Of a DNA stretch of 64,000 nucleotides, positions 33,970-43,920 are shown one piece after another. The notes under the pieces were generated by a model. It worked only from the letters and a program-made list of their open reading frames with translations, made no database searches and had not been told where the DNA came from. The position numbers and the translations under genes are program-made. The stretch's first letter is position 1. Every line of letters begins with the position of its first letter. The stretch lies in the NCBI GenBank assembly GCA_033239125.1, contig BSWB01000002.1:4373001-4437000 (forward strand), in the 5' to 3' direction. Source of the stretch: Fagopyrum homotropicum (taxonomy: Eukaryota > Streptophyta > Magnoliopsida > Caryophyllales > Polygonaceae).

Positions 33970-35525
33970 ACTGTTAGTATGGATCCGGACCTGACATCAT
34001 ACCAGTTGGAGCAACTGATTTGGTTGACGAACGGGAGAGGATATCACGAGGATTTCTTTGCTTCATTACCTTGAAAATTCGGAGCTGGAAGTTGAAGAAA
34101 GATGTTCATATCTTTTTTCTCAGCCAAGTAAATTGTTTTCTGAGCTGAGAAAGTAACGGAAGGCTATACGGTACTGCTTTAATAAAGTTGTATCTTTCTT
34201 TGTCTAGAGGGTTGGGGAAGTAGTGGAAGAACTATTTGCATGTTTAGGAGGCATTTGGCACAAAGCACTGTATTCTTGAGTTGGTTTGTAGACTGGATTT
34301 TGCCGAGGTCTTATGAAATTACGATTAGATAAAAGTTCGCTTCTCAACCCCTATGTATCACTACTTACTACTATGATCACTACATGTATTCAACTCTTTG
34401 AGTTTCTTCTGCATTGAAAAGTTCGCCTTAGACAATATACCAAGTGTTGAGTTAGCGAAATTTACTCCAATTGGATCTTGCTACATTGAACTTTAATGGT
34501 CTGTTTCATTATGTGTTGTTTCTTTGTGCACTTTGTATGGACAGACTGAAAAAAAACCTTTCTTCCCCATTCTTCATAGTTTCCTAGTCAGTTTCATTGT
34601 TAAACAGGAATGGAGTTTAACTGAGCTTTGCTAACATGGCAGGCAAATACCTTGTTTCTATGTGGGGAAGCAAACATTTACTTCTAAAATTTCAATTTTC
34701 AAGTGTCTGATGACTCTGTTCCATAATCCATTCGTGTGAATACATAAGCCAATCATTTATAGTTGACTGCAGTTTGCCATTACATGTCAAGGGCAAGAGT
34801 CATGGACAGGTGGACAAGTACCCAATGGAGGCGAGGAATGAGGATGAGATGCTGTGAGTCTCTCTTCTTTTTAGTATTGAGTCCGATTCCTACAGAATGA
34901 AATACCTCTTTCTACTGCTGTAAATGGGTTCCCACTGGTTCATACAAAAGAGGAAAAAACATCATAGGCCCATTGGAACCCCATGGACGATGTTAATGTA
35001 CCCAAAGTTTTTTTGCAGGTTATAATAGAAGGCTTTCCTCTTCCACTAGTCTTTTCCTTGGCAAGTCTCATTCACGAATTAGATTTTGTAGTGCAGACAA
35101 GGTTTTGGAGAATTTGAAGGACTTCATTCTTACTTACTTCATTCCTTTCTATGTACTTCCTCTAGGGTCATCTACTAGTTATTTTAGCTTCTTTCTTTTT
35201 TCACTTTCCCTTTTAACAATTTTGTTTTTTATCAGATGATAAATAAATAAGAATATAAATGCCAGGCTTTCCTGGCCTTTTTTCTTAAGGACATTAGGCT
35301 TCAGTGGCCTCATCACTCCAAAGCCAGAGAAGCAGATAACATTAAAGGTTTTAAGCAATTTCGTTTCTTGAGTTGAACCATTGTGGCTACTTGTTTAACA
35401 GGTGTGTTTCTCCGTTATCCTTTCTGCGTTTCTTGATCATGCGATGCTTTGTTTGTTAAGTGAGCTAAAATTGATATTCTCTGAGTTAGTGACATTGTAA
35501 TCTTTTTGCTCATCAGATAGCTATT
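33970..35525 (+). other. 3' UTR of the glycosyltransferase-like gene and upstream region of the LNK-like gene
   Basis: No further coding frame is supported. The 3' UTR likely runs through about 34180-34330 (AATAAAG at about 34181). The remainder, with alternating T-rich segments and possible splice sites (ACTTGTTTAACAG at about 35400), probably holds the promoter and 5' UTR of the downstream gene. Confidence 0.4.
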
Positions 35526-37550
35526 ATGGATTGGCTCGAATGTGAAGAACTTGTGGTTGTAACAGATGAAGATTTTTTGGATATGTTCCAATCACCAGAT
35601 TCCTGCCCACCCTGGGGATTAAGTAGTTCAGATAGCTTTGGTAGTCATAACATGAGCATAGAAGAGAACAACCAAGAAGTGATGTTTGAAGAACAAGTGG
35701 AGGTTTCCTTTCAATCAGAGCAATCAATCAGCTCTACTGTAGTCCCTGAGTTCCAGTTCAATGATTATCTTTCAAGGGATGACATGGATGACTTTTTCTT
35801 GTAAGTGTTAAACCTCCCTCTCTGGATTAACATGCTTCATTTTATGGCAGGAAATCAGCATAAATTTGCGGTCAAAATCATTACTAAAGTTAACCACCCT
35901 TAATTTGAATGACATTGCACAAAACCACCCTTCATACTATGCTAGGGAAGTATGATACCATTTTGTAGTTACAATTAAGGTTTCTGGATACTCTTGACTT
36001 TTAAATACCTGAAGTTGTGCATCTTTAGACAGAAGAACGGAACATTATAAAACAAGCAAGTAAGCAATAAAAAATAACTTTCCATGATTAGTTTCAGTGG
36101 ACTTATCTTTATGTTTGTGAGATATTTTTATTATTTTATATATTGTTAATATAAATTTGGTATAAACTGAAACCGAAAAATGAAAACGATGGATCTTAGA
36201 CCAAGCCGATTCCATTGGTTTTGGTTTGGTCCAAAAAATGGTGTGTTCCAACTTCTGCTCAGCCCTAATTTGTAGCATAAAACATTTCTATACAACTGAC
36301 ATAGGTAAAAGGGGTTGGCTGCTAGTAAAATATGGAGGTGAGTTTGATTCAATGTGGTTGGTTCTGTACAATGTGATCAACATGCATAATATCACTGTTT
36401 TTATCATATTTGCGTGGCAGGAGTACGGCTAGGCAGTGATTGATTTGTATTTCTGATAATCTTCTTCCAAATTTATTTTGTTTAGGGGTTCCAACCTCGG
36501 AGTGGGTATGCTCGAAACAGAAAACAACAACGATACATCATATCATCTTTCTTCTGAACCCCAATTAAGCTTGATCCCGTCTGTTGATGGCGGCATACCA
36601 AACTTGATTTTTGATTGGCAGGATAATGTCAGCAACAACCTTGTTGAAAAGGTGACGATTGCTTGAGATCTACACATAACTAATCATGCTCAACTCATTA
36701 TTATACATATTTTAATGCTCATTAATTTCTCAAAGGCTTATCAATGTTCCTTCCATGGAATTTCAAAACATTGTGAAAGCAATGGAAGTAGCTGGTGCAA
36801 TGGAGGCCAAATTTTACCAGAAGAATGCCTCTTCGAACTCGGGATGGTCATGAAGTGGGTGAGTTCATCTGTTTTGCAGTTAAAATTTACTAACCGAAGC
36901 ATCAAATATCGGTCTGCTTAGTAACATGCTTGCGTTGCTTATAACATACTCTACTCTGCAGTTGCCTGATAGTACTCGACTCTGCTTTCGAGATTACTTC
37001 TACCGCCATTCGTACAACTCAGTCCAGTACACTCCTATTCTGCAAGTTGATGATGAAAGGATAAGGTGGTTCATAGTTCTTTGTTTATAAACACCGTTAA
37101 ATTGGTGTAAGCTGCCTTCGTTCTTGAACAAAATTAGGGCTGCACAACTTTGGACCGGACCGAAATTGTAAAAATTCAGTCCGGTCCATGATATTACGGT
37201 TTCGTCCGGTCCGGCCGTTAATTTACATTTTAATTTTTTTTGCATAAGAACAGTATCCGGTCCGGTCGAAACCCATACCGGACTTAATCCATGAAAATTC
37301 TTTTTTAAAAAAAAATAAAAGTAAAACGGTCCGCACCGGACCTTGGTGGACCGTACCGTTACGGTCCGGTCCGGTCCATGGACCATTTCACAGTAGCAGT
37401 GAAACGGGCCGGCTCGGTCCGAGAGTTTACGGTCCAGTCCGGACCATTTGAACAGCCTTAAACAAAATATTGATTCGTGGTTTCAGGTCATCATCAGAGG
37501 AAACAGACATTATTGACAGAGTTGTTGAGACATTTATGTGCAGCTACTGA
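35526..37550 (+). CDS. LNK-like protein (NIGHT LIGHT-INDUCIBLE AND CLOCK-REGULATED family), five exons
   Basis: Coding exons: 35526-35800, 36486-36651, 36736-36858, 36962-37065 and 37487-37550. They total 732 nt, giving 243 residues in consistent phase with GT-AG borders. The N-terminus MDWLECEELVVVTDEDFLD with SPDSCPPWG, and the C-terminal ELGMVMKWLPDSTRLCFRD (about 181-199), resemble short plant LNK3/LNK4-type proteins and the related XRI1 family. The acidic middle fits a transcriptional co-regulator. In Arabidopsis, LNK proteins work with REVEILLE MYB factors in clock-controlled, light-induced transcription. The conserved helix is followed by YFYRHSYNSVQYTP where relatives usually have a more standard ALYRLA-type helix, so this may be a diverged or weakening member. 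A 326-bp hAT MITE sits in the last intron. Confidence 0.7.
37135..37460. mobile_element. hAT MITE in intron 4 of the LNK-like gene, 8-bp TSD
   Basis: AACAAAAT at 37127-37134 is repeated exactly at 37461-37468. The ends are TAGGGCTGCACAAC and, as reverse complement on the right, TAAGGCTGTTCAAAT, both typical hAT termini. The subterminal regions repeat GGTCCGGTCCGG motifs in both orientations. Non-coding. It ends 26 bp before the exon 5 acceptor at 37486. Confidence 0.9.
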
Positions 37551-38572
37551 TCAAAGTTGTGCCAGTCTTTCGTTAAAGGCTTCTTCAAGATACAGTAGCT
37601 TGTTTGTTTGATCAGGTGGTGGCTATCGAGCAAACTGAGTTGAAGCCGAGCCGAGTTTAAATTTTATAACTGAGATTTAAAAAATGCTTATGTTCGGCTC
37701 GTTTAGAAATTGAACGTGCTTGTTAAGTTAGGTATTTGGGCTTTCACTTTAATTATTTACCCTTCTAATTATTTGTATTTCGCTGTGAAGCATAAAGCAA
37801 ATGAGTAATTAGGCGTATAATGATTTATTTGATAGTATTTTTTTTTTAGTGCAAAATGCTAAAACGAGCTTTAAGATTTGTTTTATATTCCGACGGGTGA
37901 GATTTAAGGTCGGATGGTCTATCATTATTTATGTCCGCAATTATTGTCATAAGGTCGACAAGTCTGATATGCTTGGATCTGAGAGATCGAACTACTTTGA
38001 TGCATGTGAAATTTTGACGGGTCAAATTTTATTGAGATGTTTCTTCGAACATCTAAGCACATGTGAGTTGGGTCATAACCTATCACATAAACCTATTTTA
38101 TACTAAAATTAAAGAGTACCCTTCCACCCCGAATCCTGACTCGGACGGGTACGAACAAAGCCCCGGGACCAAATTCCGTACTTGACTCGAGTCAGACCCG
38201 AAAAACGTGTAATTTTTTTTACTTCTTAATTTTTTTAAAAAAAATTCAGAACCGGGTCCGGATTTACCCCGTATATACCACGTACAATGAATTGCAGGCT
38301 GAGTGTATGCATGTAGACAACGTGGAAGAGAGGACGGAGTAACGGCAGATGAAGGTGCGCCAAATGGGAAGACCCGGTTACAAATTTGAGCGTCGGTGAG
38401 GTTAGAAAACGACGGAAAAAGTTTATTTGGTGTCAGCACAGCTAGCAAGTTGTTTCAGGGATCAGGAAGGTCTTTGTTTGAGGTGGGCCAGGGTCAAAGC
38501 CCACGTAGGCTGCAAAAAGTTCCACGTAGAATGCATGTAGTTTGCATTTGGGTGTACCACCACACACCCTTA
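37551..38572. other. Intergenic region downstream of the LNK-like gene
   Basis: Begins with the probable 3' UTR. It contains GAGCCGAG / GGCTCG motifs near 37620-37720 and a CCCGAATCCTGACTCGGACG / GAACCGGGTCCGGATTTACC block (38130-38270), both resembling hAT MITE debris. No gene supported. Confidence 0.45.
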
Positions 38573-38863
38573 TCGCCCGTTTGATTTTAACTCCGAAATC
38601 GGAAACGGAATAGAAACGAATCTAATCCATTTGTATACCCTTGTTCATGAAAGTTTTTGGAATAATTCCTAGTGGTTTGAAATAATTGGAGTTGAATTTA
38701 ATTAATTTTGATACCCTATAGAGAAACAAAATGTGGGGAGACAAGTGCATTTTGTATGAAATCACAAAGAATCATTTCATAAAGTTTCATGAATAAGGAT
38801 ATACATATGACTAAATTTGTTTCTATTTCGTTTCTGTTTCCGGAATTGGAACCAAACGGACCC
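38573..38863. mobile_element. Harbinger/Tourist-like MITE, TTA target duplication
   Basis: Terminal repeats: TCGCCCGTTTGATTTTAACT on the left, GGGTCCGTTTGGTTCCAATT as the reverse complement on the right, followed on both sides by CCGGAAAC/CGGAAACGGAATAGAAACGA. TTA flanks both ends (38570-38572 and 38864-38866), the PIF/Harbinger target. The interior is AT-rich and non-coding. Confidence 0.7.
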
Positions 38864-39178
38864 TTAATATTTTTGTAAACATACAATTCTAGTAAGTTTA
38901 ACCTAAAACACAAAGTTGTTCGAAGATCGATGTTGAGGTCGAGAGTCTTAAATTGATCAAACGATCAACAACATAATCAATTTTTTTTTTGAACTTACAT
39001 CATATTTAAATTACTCTCGAATTAATACATTTAGCTTTAGTTTTATAATAGACGTAACTCCAGATACTATTAGCGTTGCTCGTTTGCTTAAACATGAGAA
39101 GTGGCCTCATAAAAGTACGTGACTTATTCGAAAATCAAATTTTTTAGATATTAAAAATCACCAGTTAGTATAATATGT

Positions 39179-39700
39179 TGTTAAATTATTTTTTTATATT
39201 CGGCAGTTTTAGTACGTGGAGAAGATGCACGTAAAGTGAACCTTACACACAAATTTTCAAAATTACATCCTAAAATCTTGATAATAGAATGGGTAACCCT
39301 ATGACTTATAGGTTAGGTTAGGTTAGGTTCAGTTATTATTGTATTGTCGATGTAGGATAATTCAACACATCTTAACACTCCTTCTCAACTGCAACTATCC
39401 TGCCTTAAGGCCGGCTTAGCCAAAACGGGCGGATAAAATACATTGCTAATCACAACCCAAACACAGGATAACGAGACCCGCACAAACCTTAACTTTGATA
39501 CCATGTTAAGTTATCTTTTTTTATATTCTACGAGTCTAATACGTGAAGGAGATGCAAGTAAAGTAAACCTTAGCTCTGATACCATTTTTTTTTTAAGCAC
39601 ATATAATGTGCTTAGTTCAAGAGCTAGCTTATTACTTAGAAAATTAATAATCAATATTGTCATCATAATTTGATAATAAATAAATTATCACTATATATAA
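39179..39700 (-). mobile_element. Degenerate TRIM (small LTR element)
   Basis: A left LTR of about 199 bp (39179-39377) begins TGTTAAATTATT and ends CATCTTAACA. A second LTR starting TGTTAAGTTATC at 39504 shares its first 70 bp, after which similarity fades. The primer-binding site AACTTTGATACCA (39491-39503, minus strand TGGTATCAAAGTT) touches the second LTR directly, and a TCCTTCTCAAC tract follows the first. The interior of about 126 bp has no coding capacity. Confidence 0.6.
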
Positions 39701-39834
39701 ATCCATGAGAAGAAAATCTTACACATTTCACCAATGCATAAGAACTCAAATAGTCAAATCCATTAAATATGAAAACGATAGACACATTTATTAATGCGAT
39801 TATAACAACAACAAAAAAGAAAAAAACAAACAAA

Positions 39835-40806
39835 CTAAAGTTGTCCAAAAGACAAAGCACAACCACACAATTTGAGTTCCATTTCATTGGTGAAGTTGTT
39901 AACTATTTGAGGGCTTAAGTAATTGACCCAATCTCCTACTTCTCCTTTCCTAAACAAATATTTGTTATCAATGAAGGAATAGACTTTGCCATTCTTGTTA
40001 ACCTCAAGCTCCTTCATTGTTTGCAAGCTACACAAGTTTATGATACCATCGATCAAACCTTCTTTCTCCTCTTCTATGGAGAATGGAAGCCCTATGAACT
40101 CCGCCAATCTCTTCAAATGTAGCTTGGTGTCGGCCTTAAGCTCTTCGAATCTTAGAAAGAGAACATTATCCGGCCTCTTTCGACTCTCGTTCCAATACCC
40201 TAGAACATGATCCGGAAAGGGACCAAAGGGAACAATCCCATCACAAAATTTGTGAGAATATTCCTCGATCATATCCGGTTTGATACTCTCATTCTTGTTC
40301 AAATTCAATCCGAAGTGCCAAGTCGAAATGAAAGTGTCCACCGGGTTTCTACAAATGTATACGATTCGAGCTTTGGAGTCTTTGATGGACTCGGAAATGG
40401 AGTCATAAGGGATATGAGTGGCGAAAAGCCTTGGGGTGGGAATGTTTGAGAGGTCGGGGTTTGGACTCGTTGTGTAGGTCTTGAACTCGAAATGTGGCAC
40501 GAGTTCATGAGAGTTGTGGTTGAGTAAGGAGCTCTCGAGAAGAGACTCGCGTTTTCGATTGACAACAGCGTAGAGGAGGGATTTTAGCCATGTGGTTCCG
40601 GTTTTGGGCATGCTTGCTAGGATGATATCGGTGTCTTGAGCTTGGAAGTGGTTTTGGAAGGCGATTGTGGGTTCGAGAACGGGGGTCCAAAACCCTTGGT
40701 ATTGATACATAGGGTGTGCATTAAACCAAATTTCCTTTGGTAAGGAGAGCTTGAGCTCTTTGATCTCTTCGTCGAGTGTTTTTGAGGGTGTAATTTGGGT
40801 AGCCAT
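39835..40806 (-). CDS. Cytosolic sulfotransferase, copy 1
   Basis: Intronless, 323 residues. The protein transfers a sulfonate group from PAPS to a hydroxyl of a small acceptor in the cytosol. The PAPS 5'-phosphosulfate loop PKTGTTWLK is at 67-75, the catalytic His at 131 (FATHIPYDS), the 3'-phosphate site CRNPVDTFIST at 152-162, and the C-terminal RKGEVGDW at 286-293. All are intact, and the length is normal for plant SOTs, which often lack introns. The closest known types are flavonol and hydroxyjasmonate sulfotransferases, but the acceptor cannot be told from sequence. The start MATQITPSK matches its tandem neighbour, and a TATA box lies about 60 bp upstream. It differs from copy 2 at about 39 of 323 residues by hand count, clustered at 109-125. 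Confidence 0.95.
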   Translation of the reverse strand: MATQITPSKTLDEEIKELKLSLPKEIWFNAHPMYQYQGFWTPVLEPTIAFQNHFQAQDTDIILASMPKTGTTWLKSLLYAVVNRKRESLLESSLLNHNSHELVPHFEFKTYTTSPNPDLSNIPTPRLFATHIPYDSISESIKDSKARIVYICRNPVDTFISTWHFGLNLNKNESIKPDMIEEYSHKFCDGIVPFGPFPDHVLGYWNESRKRPDNVLFLRFEELKADTKLHLKRLAEFIGLPFSIEEEKEGLIDGIINLCSLQTMKELEVNKNGKVYSFIDNKYLFRKGEVGDWVNYLSPQIVNNFTNEMELKLCGCALSFGQL

Positions 40807-40865
40807 TTGGTGATTGTGTCTATTATGATCACAATGGAGAGATGGGAGCTTCTATGTTAGTACAA

Positions 40866-40879
40866 CGGTATATATACCG
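40866..40879 (-). promoter_or_regulatory. Palindromic TATA box of sulfotransferase copy 1
   Basis: CGGTATATATACCG is a perfect 14-bp palindrome about 60 bp upstream of the ATG. The same palindrome lies at the same distance before copy 2 (43403-43416). Confidence 0.6.
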
Positions 40880-41687
40880 GTTGAGTCAAGACCGGTACAA
40901 TATTTTATTGGGAAATTACAAATATACCCTGAACTTTATAGTTAATTGCACTTATGAGCATGAACTTCTAATGTTGCCTAAAAACGTGTTGCTTCAAGGA
41001 GAAGTGGTATGAATATTCATGAAGGGAAGTAGATCACTTGAACTAAAACATAGTCAAGACCGACAAATCCATGGCTACTACACGAATGTTCTACAGTATT
41101 GCGGAGGGGTGCCAATTTTTATAACTCGATCGATAAACTAGACACCGGAGCTGTATATGTACGGACGATATAATTGATGTACGCGAGATATACCCACCAA
41201 AATTTATGTAATTGAAACTTGAAACTAATATGTTGACTCGTCCAATGGTATATGTCATTCGGCTCAATGAAACATCACCTCATATTACCGTGGTCTCCTA
41301 ATGTGCATTTAATACACTCATCTTTGTGCATTATTTTCTAATTCATTTAAGACATCATTTTATACATATGAATACTCTAATTTATAATACTCGAAACTAC
41401 GAAGCTAACACTCCCATTTTTCGACGTTAGTTTTGATTGAAGCCCAACGAAAATGTGTCCGAAAAAGTCTCCCACACCGTTTGTATAAAAATGTTCCAAC
41501 ATAGTTAACATTAAATAGTACGCCATAGTTGTTGAACCCAATTTTAGGCTCAATAGATCACGAGTTCAAGTCTCAATATCTTTTTCTTAATTTTCATACA
41601 TAATTTACATATAAAAACTTTAATCCTTGTTTTTATTTGTTTTTTTCTCTCAATATAATTTTAAAAATAAAAAAGACCCTATACTTA
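40880..41687. other. Upstream region of copy 1, duplicated in copy 2
   Basis: 40880-41220 is closely similar to 43417-43682 continued at 47942-47990 (GGGAAATTACAAATAT, TAATTGCACTTATGAGCATG, GCGGAGGGGTGCCAATTT). Beyond about 41230 the two copies diverge. No gene is seen. Confidence 0.7.
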
Positions 41688-42135
41688 TAGCACCCAAATC
41701 TTGAAATCCGAAATGCTACGAGCGAGGGCCTCACATGAGTCCTAACTCTAGTTTGATGACGACAAAAATAGATCTTGCAACATAACACAATTTATAAAAC
41801 TAATAATATTTATTATGCGGAAATCCAAGTCATGCAAGTAAATTGTCAGTCTTGAAATCAACAACACATAACATTTCAGTACGTATAACACTAGTCGGAA
41901 AGGAATGGAATATAATAACAATATTAATCACAACTCAATCGTAATAAGTACGCAAATCCGACTATGCACTCACTCCATTACTTCTTATCATGTCTGCAAT
42001 TTATCAATCAAAGCAGTATAAAATTATTAGGTAATAATCCTAAAATGCATAGCTAAAAACTAAGATATCACAACAACTTAATGAGTTGCAACTATCACAA
42101 CTATGACTTCCCACCACCCAAGGTTGGTGAGGTTT
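41688..42135. mobile_element. Diverged LTR fragment related to the chromovirus LTR
   Basis: TAGCACCCAAATCTTGAAAT, GGGCCTCACATGAGTCCTAA and CTCTAGTTTGATGACGAC follow the same order as the start of the chromovirus LTR at 14703 (TGTAACACCCCGAATTCTCA, GGACCTCACAATGGGTCCCG, CTCAGTTTGACAAC). No matching internal region or second end is found. It lies between the two sulfotransferase genes. Confidence 0.5.
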
Positions 42136-42371
42136 CAGTTTACACAAATGTCCAAAGCATTTCTAACAGAGAATAATCCTTAAGCTTTTTGTCACCACAC
42201 TCTAGAATCATTTGATTCATATAGTTGTTGTGTGGAGTGTTAAATGGGACCATTAAACATGTTCTGCGTATTATCACCAATGAAGAAGCACTCAAATCCA
42301 TGCCGTTACAAATGAAAACAAAAGATACATTTATTATACATTCATAACAACAAATAGAAAAAAGAAACAAA

Positions 42372-43343
42372 CTAAACTTGTTCAAAAGACAAACCAGAAC
42401 CACACAATTTGAGTTCCATTTCCTTGGTGAAGTTGTTTACTACATCGGTGCTCAAGTGATTGACCCAATCTCCCACTTCTCCTTTCCTAAACAAGTACTT
42501 GTTATCAATGAAGGAATAAACTTTGCCATTCTTGTTGACCTCAAGCTCCTTCATGGTGTGCAAGCTACACAAGCTTATGATACCATCAATCAAACCTTCT
42601 TTCTCCTCTTCTATGGAGAATGGATGCCCTATGAACTCCGCCAATCTCTTCAAATGTAGCTTGGTGTCGGCCTTAAGCTCTTCGAATCTCAGAAAGAGAA
42701 CATTATCCGGCCTCTTGAGACTCTCGTTCCAATACCCTACAACATGGTCCGGAAAGGGACCAAAGGGAACCTTCCCATTACAAAATTTGTGAAGATATTC
42801 CTCGATCATATCCGGTTTGATACTCTCATTCTTGTTCAATTTCAAGCAAAAGTGCCAAGTCGAAATGAAAGTGTCCACCGGGTTTCTACAAATGTAAATG
42901 ATTCGAGCTTTTGAGTCTTTGATAGACTCGGAAATGGAGTCATATGGGATATGAGTGGCGAAAAGCCTTGGGGCGGGGATGTTTGAGATGCCGGGTTTGT
43001 TATTGTTGTCGTATATTATGAACTCGAAATGTGGCACGAGCTCATGAGAGTTGTGGCTGAGTAGCGAACTCTCGAGAAGAGACTCTTGTTGTCGATTGAC
43101 AATAGCGTAGAGGAGGGATTTTAGCCATGTGGTTCCGGTTTTGGGCATGCTTGCTACGATGATATCGGTGTCTTGAGCTTGGAAGTGGTTTTGGAAGGCG
43201 ATTGTGGGTTCGAGAACCGTGGTCCAAAACCCTTGGTAGTGATACATAGGGTATGCACCAAACCATATTTCCTTTGGTAAAGAGAGCTTGAGCTCTTTGA
43301 TCTCTTCGTCTAGAGTTTTTGAGGGTGTAATTTGGGTAGCCAT
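42372..43343 (-). CDS. Cytosolic sulfotransferase, copy 2
   Basis: Intronless, 323 residues from MATQITPSK at 43343. The frame is open 28 codons further upstream, but that extension reads through the TATA box and is not in copy 1, so the shorter start is chosen. PKTGTTWLK (67-75), the catalytic His in FATHIPYDS (131), CRNPVDTFIST and RKGEVGDW are intact, so it is predicted active with PAPS. The differences from copy 1 include the variable stretch at 109-125, likely near the acceptor pocket, and G166C and S184L; they may change substrate preference. The paralogues are offset by 2537 bp and share upstream and downstream sequence. A copia element inserted about 340 bp upstream of the start. Confidence 0.95.
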   Translation of the reverse strand: MATQITPSKTLDEEIKELKLSLPKEIWFGAYPMYHYQGFWTTVLEPTIAFQNHFQAQDTDIIVASMPKTGTTWLKSLLYAIVNRQQESLLESSLLSHNSHELVPHFEFIIYDNNNKPGISNIPAPRLFATHIPYDSISESIKDSKARIIYICRNPVDTFISTWHFCLKLNKNESIKPDMIEEYLHKFCNGKVPFGPFPDHVVGYWNESLKRPDNVLFLRFEELKADTKLHLKRLAEFIGHPFSIEEEKEGLIDGIISLCSLHTMKELEVNKNGKVYSFIDNKYLFRKGEVGDWVNHLSTDVVNNFTKEMELKLCGSGLSFEQV

Positions 43344-43402
43344 TTGTTGATTGTGTCTACTATGATCACAATGAAGAGATGAGAGCTTCTTTGTTATTAC
43401 AA

Positions 43403-43416
43403 CGGTATATATACCG
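43403..43416 (-). promoter_or_regulatory. Palindromic TATA box of sulfotransferase copy 2
   Basis: CGGTATATATACCG, identical to the copy 1 box and about 60 bp upstream of the chosen ATG. The copia insertion begins about 270 bp farther upstream. Confidence 0.6.
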
Positions 43417-43682
43417 GCTGAGCTCAAGACCGGTGTATTTTGTTGGGAAAACTACAAATATATCCTGAACTTTATAGTTAATTGCACTTGTGAGCATGAA
43501 CTTCTAATGTTGCCTAAAAAGGTGGTTGCTTCAAGGAGAAGTCGCATGAATACTCTCATGAGAGTAAGTAGATCACTTAAACTAAAACATTGTCAAGACC
43601 GACAAATCCATGACTACTATGCGAATGTTCTACAGTATTGCGGAGGGGTGCCAATTTCTATAACTCGATGTATGTGAGATAT

Positions 43683-43912
43683 TGAAGATTTTGTTAAGAT
43701 CGAAAAGAAGAAATCATTCAAACATCCTTGATGTGAATGAAGAAACATCGACACTCTGTATTGACTGATTGAGAATCGTATTTTACAAAACCCAATTGAT
43801 AAATGCTAATCAATCTAACAGAAAAGAAAGAAAGGCTTTTATATCAAAGCCTCTTATTCTGTATTTACACAATAGGCCCTATCTTTTCTTATATTCTCCT
43901 AATAATTCCACA
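43683..43912 (-). repeat. Left LTR (3' LTR on the minus strand) of copia
   Basis: 230 bp with TG...CA ends. The polypurine tract AAGGGGGGATG (minus strand) abuts it at about 43912-43922. It differs from the right LTR at only a few positions (for example ACATCCTTG against ACATCATTG), so the insertion is comparatively young. Confidence 0.93.
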
Positions 43913-43920
43913 TCCCCCCT

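Noticed and set aside
39311..39328. GGTTAGGTTAGGTTAGGTT, telomere-like repeat
   Set aside because: The unit is the 5-bp GGTTA, present about 3.5 times, not the 7-bp TTTAGGG plant telomere unit. It lies within the degenerate TRIM LTR.
43344..43427. 28-codon N-terminal extension of sulfotransferase copy 2
   Set aside because: It reads through the TATA box, is absent from copy 1 and does not resemble a transit peptide.
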